Notes under the pieces: model-generated | The model's database searches: none | What the model saw: only the letters and a program-made list of their open reading frames with translations | Told to the model about the DNA's origin: nothing | Position numbers and translations under genes: made by a program | NCBI GenBank assembly: GCA_019322455.1 | Contig: JAHWIT010000142.1 | Coordinates: 1 to 6,456, forward strand | Length of the DNA: 6,456 nucleotides | Direction: 5' to 3' | DNA from: Candidatus Woesearchaeota archaeon | GTDB taxonomy: Archaea; Nanobdellota; Nanobdellia; Woesearchaeales; WJKL01 | Shown: positions 1 through 3,502 of the stretch, in pieces | Layout of the letters: every line of letters begins with the position of its first letter | How positions within the stretch are numbered: the stretch's first letter is position 1

Positions 1-2
1 TA

Positions 3-869
3 ATCAATAATTATTTTTGGATTCCTTTTGATTATCTTGGTCCTGAGATTTGGGATGAAAAATATTATACTAAAAGGATAAAAGAACTTTTGTCTTTTGA
101 AATTGATATATTAAAAAGACAGAAGAAAGAGATTCTCCAATATCAAAGGAGTCTAGATATAAAACAAAAAATATTAGTTAAAGAATTAAAACTTCCTTTT
201 GATTTAGTTATTTTATTTGAAGCATTGAAAGATATAGCCATCATGCAAGATGAAAAAAAAGCAATAACAACTAAATCGCATTACTATTTACAAAATTTTT
301 ATAAGGAATTAGCAGCTAGAGCAAAGACAGATTATTTGGATTTTTATTTTCTACTTAATGAAGAAATTAAAGATATTTTGTTAAATTCAAAAGACATGAA
401 AGAAATAGTCAAAGAAAGAAAGAAACTTTCTATTTCCATAGTAAAAAGTGGAAAAGAAAAAATTTTACATGGAAATGAGGCAAAAAAGTATGCAAAGAAA
501 AATAAAATTTTATTACCTTCTGAAGAAATAGAGGAAGAAGTTAATGAATTTAAAGGAGTTACTGGTTCTCAAGGTTATGCTGTGGGAGAAGTGAGAATAA
601 TCGAGAAACCGGGAGAGATGTCCAAATTCAAGCAAGGCGAAATTTTAGTAACAACTATGACTACTCCTGATTTTGTTCCAATTATGAACAAGGCAAAAGC
701 GATAATTACCAATGAAGGTGGAATAACTTGTCATGCTGCCATTGTTTCAAGAGAATTGGGAATACCTTGTGTAATTGGAACTAATATAGCTACAAGAGTT
801 CTAAAAGATGGAGATATTGTGGAAGTAAATGCTGATGAAGGTATTGTTAAACTCATCAAGAGAAAATAA
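3..869 (+). CDS. PEP-utilizing enzyme, C-terminal phosphohistidine (mobile) domain protein, 5' partial
   Basis: The frame is open from base 3 to the stop at 867-869, so the gene enters from outside the window; a TTG at 90 is an internal codon, not a credible start. The visible part is 288 residues. Residues 1-180 are charged and mostly helical (starting INNYFWIPFDYLGPEIWD). Residues about 185-285 form a PEP-utilizer mobile domain: TTPDFVPIM, then NEGGITCHAAIVSRELGIPC with His244 (bases 732-734) as the expected phosphorylated histidine. In PEP synthase and PPDK this domain carries phosphate between an ATP-grasp domain and a PEP-binding barrel. Here the protein stops right after the mobile domain, so no barrel follows. 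That order (His domain last) resembles rifampin phosphotransferases and archaeal PEP-synthase-like proteins of unknown substrate. Whether an ATP-binding domain lies upstream cannot be seen. The domain call is strong; the reaction is unknown. Confidence 0.9.
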   Translation: MNNYFWIPFDYLGPEIWDEKYYTKRIKELLSFEIDILKRQKKEILQYQRSLDIKQKILVKELKLPFDLVILFEALKDIAIMQDEKKAITTKSHYYLQNFYKELAARAKTDYLDFYFLLNEEIKDILLNSKDMKEIVKERKKLSISIVKSGKEKILHGNEAKKYAKKNKILLPSEEIEEEVNEFKGVTGSQGYAVGEVRIIEKPGEMSKFKQGEILVTTMTTPDFVPIMNKAKAIITNEGGITCHAAIVSRELGIPCVIGTNIATRVLKDGDIVEVNADEGIVKLIKRK

Positions 870-1070
870 AACTCGCACTTTCTAAAAAACGAATAGTCGA
901 AGCCTTAATTGAGTCTAATCCTTATTATACGAATTTCATTAAATTTAAAGGTTTGAAGCTTTGAAGTTGCTGAATTCAAAAGTCTACTCCAAAGAAATCT
1001 TCACAACCTTCTTAAACACTAAAAAACTCAAAAAAGCAAGAACTTTTCCAGAAAGCAATTCTTTAGGATT
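870..1070. other. Intergenic stretch with a coding-like remnant
   Basis: This gap lies between the converging ends of the PEP-type gene and the DUF4304-like gene. I see no convincing terminator for the upstream (+) gene. From 851 to the stop at 962-964 one (+) frame is open and reads like real protein (it includes LSKKRIVEALIESNPYY and then FIKFKGLKL), but has no ATG, GTG or TTG near its beginning and no ribosome binding site. It could be a decayed gene end or chance. A short direct repeat, TTTGAAGC/TTTGAAGT, lies at about 952-968. The right half holds copy A of the recurring element described separately. A (+) frame running 961-1251 is mostly antisense to the neighbouring gene and is not called. 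Confidence 0.4.
983..1036 (-). repeat. Recurring 3' element, copy A, with two T6 tracts (likely terminator)
   Basis: Read on the minus strand, this begins about 35 bases after the stop of the DUF4304-like gene. It runs GCTTTTTTGAGTTTTTTAG, then TGTTTAAGAAGGTTGTGAAG, and ends near CTTTGGAGTA. Two T6 tracts fit an archaeal oligo-T terminator for that gene. Copy B at 2652-2708 matches with only two transitions over 31 bases of its core, and C at 1743-1771 shares the T6 and the AAGGTTGT core. All three sit on the same strand, each just past a minus-strand gene. That it terminates transcription is inference from the T tracts. Confidence 0.6.
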
Positions 1071-1682
1071 TTATTTATATCTTTCTAAGAAAGGTTTGAT
1101 AACATTTAAAAGATGGGCTTGGACTTCAGCTTTTACTGTGTTTATGTTTACATCTTCAGTAAGTGTAAACCATTTTTCTTCAACTCTATGGAATTCTATA
1201 TTTGTGTTAGGACCTTTAATACTTATTTCAAAGATAAACCGAACATCATAATAATCTGAAGTTCTGCTTGTATAAACATTTAGTCTTTTTATGAAATTGC
1301 CTTCTTTCTTTGTAAAAGCTCTTTTTATTTTTTTATATCCCCAACTTTTTAGAATAGGCTGAATTACTTCTTTAATAATTTTATCCCGGACTTTTCTTTG
1401 ATCAATAATACTTTTTAGAGAATCCAGTATATTCAGGACAAGTGCTGTGCATTTATTTGGATTATTAATATTCCTCTTAATTTGGGTGATTTTATTTGCA
1501 ACCATGCCATGCAGAGAAAGCAGATAAGCTATTCCAAATTCCTTAGCTTGTGCTAATTCTTCTTTATTTTCTGCTTCTAATTCATTCAGCCATCTGGAAA
1601 TTTGCCTTTTGTTTTTTAACTTGAATGCTGCTAGCAACTCATTGCAATAATCAATCATTCTTTCAATTACTTTTATGCTCAT
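1071..1682 (-). CDS. Hypothetical protein with DUF4304-like C-terminal half
   Basis: This encodes 203 residues starting MSIKVIERM. I chose ATG at 1682 because a TATA-like box (ATTTATTAAT on the minus strand) is centred about 26 bases upstream, the usual leaderless archaeal spacing. A longer reading from TTG at 1742 would run through this promoter and through a GC hairpin, so I reject it. Residues about 1-100 are helical and charged, with an RQISRWLNELEAENKEEL stretch. Residues about 105-200 (IIKEVIQPILKSWGYKKIKR, then KEGNFIKRLNVYTSR, then FIFEISIK) resemble DUF4304 in order and spacing: a helix, a G[YF]xKxxRxF turn and beta strands. I judged this by eye only. No catalytic motif, signal peptide or membrane segment is visible. 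The gene stands alone between its own promoter and a T-rich end. Its function is unknown. Confidence 0.75.
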   Translation of the reverse strand: MSIKVIERMIDYCNELLAAFKLKNKRQISRWLNELEAENKEELAQAKEFGIAYLLSLHGMVANKITQIKRNINNPNKCTALVLNILDSLKSIIDQRKVRDKIIKEVIQPILKSWGYKKIKRAFTKKEGNFIKRLNVYTSRTSDYYDVRFIFEISIKGPNTNIEFHRVEEKWFTLTEDVNINTVKAEVQAHLLNVIKPFLERYK

Positions 1683-1703
1683 ATTCAATAAAGAAATACT
1701 AGT

Positions 1704-1713
1704 ATTAATAAAT
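1704..1713 (-). promoter_or_regulatory. TATA box for the DUF4304-like gene
   Basis: On the minus strand the sequence is ATTTATTAAT, centred about 26 bases before ATG at 1682. This spacing places transcription start at or next to the ATG and implies a leaderless mRNA. It also decides the start codon. Confidence 0.55.
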
Positions 1714-1720
1714 ATTACTA

Positions 1721-1740
1721 AGAAAACGCCGCAGCCCGGC
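1721..1740 (-). terminator. GC hairpin followed by T tract, downstream of the tautomerase gene
   Basis: On the minus strand GCCGGGCTGCGGC forms a 4-bp all-GC stem (GCCG/CGGC) with a 5-base loop, followed at once by GTTTTCTTA. This is the layout of a bacterial intrinsic terminator and it stands out in AT-rich DNA. It lies about 32 bases past the tautomerase stop and just upstream of the promoter of the next minus-strand gene. The stem is short, so termination is inferred. Confidence 0.45.
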
Positions 1741-1742
1741 AA

Positions 1743-1771
1743 ATCACATTTCTACAACCTTCCTTAAAAAA
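1743..1771 (-). repeat. Recurring 3' element, copy C (short)
   Basis: On the minus strand this begins directly after the tautomerase stop: TTTTTTAAGGAAGGTTGT, then AGAAATGTGAT. It shares the T6 tract and the core AAG-AAGGTTGT-GAA with copies A and B, but lacks the second T tract and is shorter. It is followed by the GC hairpin at 1721-1740. Confidence 0.45.
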
Positions 1772-1969
1772 TCACCTTTTCAAATCTTTGAATTTTACAG
1801 AATGCTGCTCTCCTGCACTTCCCCAGTTATCCATCTCTGTTTCATGGATTACAACAGTTACTGCTTGGGCAGGTATTCCCATTTCTGTGAAAACCTCTGT
1901 TATTTTCTTTATTATGACTGGCTTTCTTTCCTTTTCCAAAGGCCATGTTTCAATGTTTATTATTGGCAT
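1772..1969 (-). CDS. 4-oxalocrotonate tautomerase family protein
   Basis: This encodes 65 residues starting MPIINIETWP, the family's usual length. After removal of Met the N-terminal proline is the catalytic base in tautomerases, and Pro1 is present. The fold signature is clear: strand IINIETW, helix KKITEVFTEMGI, strand AVTVVIHE, then DNWGSAGE, which aligns with the GHFGIGGE region of 4-oxalocrotonate tautomerase. Of the substrate-binding arginines, the position of Arg39 is Thr and Arg11 has no clear equivalent (WPLEKE, with one residue fewer than usual). Activity on oxalocrotonate is therefore doubtful; another tautomerase or promiscuous activity is possible. The start is supported by AGGTGG five bases upstream. 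No catabolic pathway genes surround it. The family call is firm, the substrate unknown. Confidence 0.88.
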   Translation of the reverse strand: MPIINIETWPLEKERKPVIIKKITEVFTEMGIPAQAVTVVIHETEMDNWGSAGEQHSVKFKDLKR

Positions 1970-1974
1970 TTAAA

Positions 1975-1980
1975 CCACCT
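1975..1980 (-). promoter_or_regulatory. Shine-Dalgarno site of the tautomerase gene
   Basis: On the minus strand AGGTGG lies five bases before ATG at 1969. AGGTG pairs with the archaeal 16S tail. Its presence shows that this mRNA has a leader, unlike the divergent winged-helix gene next to it. Confidence 0.7.
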
Positions 1981-2003
1981 CAAAAAAAGAAAATAAACAA
2001 TAG

Positions 2004-2018
2004 TTTAAATGTTTTATT
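2004..2018 (-). promoter_or_regulatory. Candidate promoter of the tautomerase gene
   Basis: On the minus strand GAATAAAAC (2018-2010) and ATTTAAAC (2010-2003) are both TATA-like. The first would start transcription near 1990 and leave a leader of about 20 bases containing the Shine-Dalgarno site. The second would start at about 1980, on the site itself. I cannot choose between them with certainty. Confidence 0.3.
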
Positions 2019-2026
2019 CTATATCT

Positions 2027-2042
2027 CCTAACCTTTATAAAC
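2027..2042 (+). promoter_or_regulatory. BRE/TATA promoter of the winged-helix gene
   Basis: CCTAACCTTTATAAAC has a TATA box (TTTATAAA) centred about 27 bases before ATG at 2064, which predicts a leaderless transcript. The CCTAACC part sits where the TFB recognition element would be. The same 13 bases CCTAACCTTTATA recur in front of the helicase gene (3384-3396). Confidence 0.65.
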
Positions 2043-2063
2043 AACCAGAATTTTAACAGGAAT

Positions 2064-2258
2064 ATGGGACAGCAAGAAATCTATGATTTTTTAAGAAAGT
2101 ATAAATCCAAATGGTATAACTCAAAGGAAGTTTGCAGAAGGCTGGATGTTTCAATTGCTTCTGCGACAACTTCGTTAAAGAAACTTAGAGAGACTAATGT
2201 AATTCATTTTAAGCGAGATCCTCACCGAACTAATGCATTTTTGTATAAGTTTAAGTAA
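2064..2258 (+). CDS. Small winged helix-turn-helix DNA-binding protein
   Basis: This encodes 64 residues starting MGQQEIYDFLRKYKSKW. It is a minimal winged-helix fold: helix 1 at residues about 3-13, then NSKEVCRRLDV and SIASATTSLKKLRETNVI as the helix-turn-helix (about 19-46), and a short basic wing HFKRDPHRTNAFLYKFK. Such one-domain proteins of about 60-90 residues are common in archaea and usually act as transcription regulators or chromatin-associated factors. There is no ligand or oligomerisation domain. It is probably leaderless, given the promoter spacing; AGGA at 2057-2060 lies only three bases before the ATG and is too close to count. It is divergent from the tautomerase gene, with 94 bases between the two starts, so it could regulate that gene, though nothing in the sequence proves it. 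Confidence 0.82.
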   Translation: MGQQEIYDFLRKYKSKWYNSKEVCRRLDVSIASATTSLKKLRETNVIHFKRDPHRTNAFLYKFK

Positions 2259-2287
2259 GGAATTTTAGGTTTGAAGAAATATTCAAT

Positions 2288-2293
2288 AAAAAA
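2288..2293 (-). terminator. T6 tract downstream of the two-helix membrane protein gene
   Basis: On the minus strand this reads ATCTTTTTTATTG, about 63 bases after the stop at 2356. It is a plausible archaeal oligo-T terminator for the zinc-ribbon/membrane-protein unit. It overlaps the convergent region shared with the winged-helix gene. Confidence 0.35.
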
Positions 2294-2301
2294 GATGCCA
2301 T

Positions 2302-2331
2302 CCAAAACTTTTTCTAAGTTGGGTATTTTTT
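2302..2331 (+). terminator. Stem-loop plus T6 downstream of the winged-helix gene
   Basis: AACTT-TTTCT-AAGTT forms a 5-bp stem with a 5-base loop (2306-2320). It may be extended by CC/GG across a two-base bulge, and is followed by TATTTTTT. It lies about 45 bases after the stop at 2258 and suits termination of that gene before the convergent unit. Confidence 0.45.
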
Positions 2332-2355
2332 GCTGATATTTAAATTTTTAACTCT

Positions 2356-2511
2356 TCAACTCCTCCAAAACCAAATCAGCCCAAACAAGATCATCAAAAT
2401 TCCCAAGACTATCAAATAAATATTCTTGTTTAGTATTAATCCTAAGCCAAAGATTATTAAACCTAGAACAGAGATTATTTTTGAAACTAAGTAGAATTTA
2501 TCTTTATCCAT
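2356..2511 (-). CDS. 51-residue two-helix membrane protein
   Basis: This short gene overlaps the zinc-ribbon gene. It starts with ATG at 2511, within that gene's last codons, and ends at TGA 2358-2356. The protein begins MDKDKFYLVSKII. Two hydrophobic helices are visible, residues about 8-27 (LVSKIISVLGLIIFGLGLIL) and about 31-49 (IYLIVLGILMILFGLIWFW). They are separated by a tight NKN turn and end in RS. The topology is probably both ends in the cytoplasm, given Lys at the N-terminus and Arg at the C-terminus. There is no other domain. The 8-base overlap with the upstream stop implies translational coupling. The clean alternation of hydrophobic segments and the overlap argue that it is real. 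Function is unknown; it may anchor or partner with the zinc ribbon. Confidence 0.7.
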   Translation of the reverse strand: MDKDKFYLVSKIISVLGLIIFGLGLILNKNIYLIVLGILMILFGLIWFWRS

Positions 2512-2599
2512 CCACTACCAGCCCACATACTTTGCAGCATCTTTCTTCATCTTCTTCTATAATTTGGCCATTACAGTCTGGACATTTCTCTAATTTCAT
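2504..2599 (-). CDS. 31-residue zinc-ribbon micro-protein
   Basis: This micro-gene encodes MKLEKCPDCNGQIIEEDEE and then RCCKVCGLVVDG. Two CxxC knuckles (Cys6/Cys9 and Cys22/Cys25) 12 residues apart, with an acidic linker and CGLVV after the second, match a minimal zinc ribbon of the TFIIB type (CPxC...CxxCGxV). It has no room for any other domain. A TATA-like box about 26 bases before the ATG suggests a leaderless message. Its stop overlaps the start of the two-helix membrane protein by 8 bases, so the two are made together. A role in nucleic-acid or protein binding is typical for isolated zinc ribbons, but no specific function can be given. Confidence 0.75.
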   Translation of the reverse strand: MKLEKCPDCNGQIIEEDEERCCKVCGLVVDG

Positions 2600-2620
2600 A
2601 AGGAGAGATAAATGAAGGGA

Positions 2621-2630
2621 TTTTAAAAAT
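2621..2630 (-). promoter_or_regulatory. TATA box of the zinc-ribbon/membrane-protein unit
   Basis: On the minus strand ATTTTTAAAA is centred about 26 bases before ATG at 2599. That is leaderless spacing, and no Shine-Dalgarno site is present (the bases just before the ATG are CTCTCCTT). Confidence 0.5.
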
Positions 2631-2651
2631 GTTTTCTAATATTTTTATATT

Positions 2652-2708
2652 TACTCCAAAAAAATCTTATCTCAACAACTTTCTTAAACATTAAAAAACT
2701 TAAAAAAG
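2652..2708 (-). repeat. Recurring 3' element, copy B, with two T6 tracts (likely terminator)
   Basis: On the minus strand this starts about 31 bases past the stop of the 178-residue gene: GCTTTTTTAAGTTTTTTAA, then TGTTTAAGAAAGTTGTTGAG, ending near TTTTTTTGGAGTAAA. It aligns end to end with copy A, including the terminal TTTGGAGTA, with small indels between the core and that end. The two T6 tracts make it a good terminator candidate. It separates the 178-residue gene from the zinc-ribbon promoter. Confidence 0.6.
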
Positions 2709-2725
2709 CAAAATTCTATCTATTT

Positions 2726-2739
2726 CTCCTAACCTTTAT
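2726..2739 (+). promoter_or_regulatory. Promoter-like CCTAACCTTTAT with no gene in front of it
   Basis: CTCCTAACCTTTAT, with the T before it, is a 15-base identity to the winged-helix promoter (2024-2038), and is followed by TATAAAA. It abuts the stop of the minus-strand 178-residue gene, so any transcript would run antisense to it. No (+) reading frame worth calling follows. It could be an antisense RNA promoter or a leftover copy of a promoter segment. Confidence 0.3.
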
Positions 2740-3275
2740 TATAAAAGACTATCTCCAAAAAGTCTTTTTGATGCTCTCCTTGTTTCTTCTGGATCATTAA
2801 AGTCTATTTTTTGAGTGTCTTCTAATTCCCTTTTTGATACTGAAGACATTTCTACTGTTTCTTTAGAATCATATTTTTCTGCAAGCATAAACAGATTTCC
2901 CATACATTCTTTTGCTCTTGCAATACCATTTGCAAATATTTCATTTTGTTTGCCTTCTATAACTGGCTCTCCAATTGCAAAAGCCTCATTAAGAAGAGAT
3001 TCATAATTATAAGGGCAGAACAAATGTCTTAACCAATAAACTAATCCATTAATTCTTCTTAATCCTACACTAGCAGCAACTGCCTTACGATACACTGATA
3101 CAGCACTTGTTATTATTATATTTTCAAGATTATCCCCCATACCTTTTGTTGGAACAGCCTGCTCCTTAGCAACAAGGGGTTTTTCTTTTTCAGATTTCTG
3201 ATATATTACTTTATACACTAAAAACCCTTTATCATCAATCTGATCAGGGTATTCAATAAAAAATTCTCCTTTCAT
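2739..3275 (-). CDS. Hypothetical protein, 178 residues
   Basis: I do not recognise this family. The protein begins MKGEFFIEYPDQIDDKGFLV, apparently a beta-rich N-terminal segment (to about residue 40). A helical middle follows (about 50-140; segments IIITSAVSVYRKAVAASVGL and LVYWLRHLFCPYNYESLLNE). The tail is polar and acidic (SKRELEDTQKIDFNDPEE) and ends in RRASKRLFGDSLL. There is no signal peptide, no clear transmembrane helix, and no metal or nucleotide motif. ATG at 3275 is supported by a TATA box about 31 bases upstream; the GGAG at codons 2-3 is inside the gene and not a binding site. It is divergent from the helicase gene (227 bases between starts) and terminates at copy B of the recurring element. 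The unbroken frame and own promoter support a real gene. Confidence 0.7.
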   Translation of the reverse strand: MKGEFFIEYPDQIDDKGFLVYKVIYQKSEKEKPLVAKEQAVPTKGMGDNLENIIITSAVSVYRKAVAASVGLRRINGLVYWLRHLFCPYNYESLLNEAFAIGEPVIEGKQNEIFANGIARAKECMGNLFMLAEKYDSKETVEMSSVSKRELEDTQKIDFNDPEETRRASKRLFGDSLL

Positions 3276-3301
3276 TTTTTATTGTATATTTAATATAAGT
3301 T

Positions 3302-3310
3302 GTTTATAAA
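3302..3310 (-). promoter_or_regulatory. TATA box of the 178-residue gene
   Basis: On the minus strand TTTATAAAC lies 27-35 bases before ATG at 3275, the same octamer-plus-one as in the winged-helix promoter. It predicts a leader of only a few bases. A second AT box (TTATATTAA, 3291-3299) is closer and fits less well. Confidence 0.5.
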
Positions 3311-3383
3311 GATTTGAGTTTTTTATAAAAAAAGATAAACACCACAGCAATATCTAAAATTTTTTAACCACTGGCCATCCAAC

Positions 3384-3398
3384 CCTAACCTTTATATA
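3384..3398 (+). promoter_or_regulatory. BRE/TATA promoter of the lhr helicase gene
   Basis: CCTAACCTTTATATA carries the same CCTAACCTTTATA string as the winged-helix promoter. A TATA centre near 3393 puts transcription start at about 3418-3421. This leaves a leader of about 80 bases before ATG at 3503, unusually long here, where most other genes look leaderless. Confidence 0.6.
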
Positions 3399-3437
3399 CC
3401 ATTCACTATATCTATAATCGAGCTTAAACTACATTAT

Positions 3438-3459
3438 TTATTTTCAATATTGAAAATAA
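3438..3459. repeat. Perfect 22-base palindrome in the helicase leader
   Basis: Each half is TTATTTTCAAT followed directly by its exact complement ATTGAAAATAA, with no spacer. It lies about 20 bases after the predicted transcription start. As DNA it is a good two-fold operator for a dimeric regulator such as a winged-helix protein; as RNA it could fold into an AT stem just before the Shine-Dalgarno site. The sequence does not tell which. Confidence 0.7.
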
Positions 3460-3460
3460 T

Positions 3461-3466
3461 AGGTGA
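3461..3466 (+). promoter_or_regulatory. Displaced Shine-Dalgarno site AGGTGA of the helicase gene
   Basis: AGGTGA is a perfect match to the archaeal anti-Shine-Dalgarno, yet it lies 36 bases before ATG at 3503, too far to work directly. The hairpin 3469-3490 lies between; when folded it removes 22 bases and leaves about 14. A GTG at 3463 opens only a short out-of-frame reading and is not taken as a start. Confidence 0.45.
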
Positions 3467-3468
3467 CC

Positions 3469-3490
3469 CAGACGAGCAAAAGCGAGTCTG
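3469..3490 (+). other. GC-rich leader hairpin with tandem G-A pairs
   Basis: CAGAC (3469-3473) pairs with GTCTG (3486-3490), and GC (3476-3477) with GC (3482-3483), closing an AAAA loop. Between them GA faces GA, the tandem sheared G-A arrangement that stacks well in RNA. The whole element is thus a near-continuous 9-pair stem. Its base composition contrasts sharply with the surrounding AT-rich leader, which suggests selection on RNA structure. It is symmetric, so it is not a kink-turn. A role in placing the ribosome or binding a protein is inferred. Confidence 0.55.
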
Positions 3491-3502
3491 ACTCTACGCA
3501 AA

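Noticed and set aside
961..1251. 96-codon plus-strand frame beginning with TTG
   Set aside because: Most of it is antisense to the DUF4304-like gene, it has no promoter or ribosome site, and its first part is the recurring element.
1683..1742. N-terminal extension of the DUF4304-like gene to a TTG start
   Set aside because: It would run through a GC hairpin with T tract and through the TATA box; the ATG at 1682 has leaderless promoter spacing.
1788..1996. Plus-strand frames opposite the tautomerase gene
   Set aside because: They are antisense shadows; the minus-strand frame has family motifs and a good ribosome site.
983..2708. CRISPR array or insertion sequence ends formed by the recurring element
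   Set aside because: The three copies are irregularly spaced by hundreds of bases with genes between, have no palindromic repeat or target duplications, and no transposase or cas gene is present.
2651..2716. A 22-residue minus-strand reading from the ATG in copy B (MFKKVVEI...)
   Set aside because: It has no promoter or ribosome site, lies inside a likely terminator, and is not matched by an open frame of similar length in copies A or C.
3469..3490. Kink-turn or C/D box RNA in the helicase leader
   Set aside because: GA pairs and a CTGA string are present, but the stem is symmetric without the three-base bulge, and no proper C box (RTGATGA) is found.
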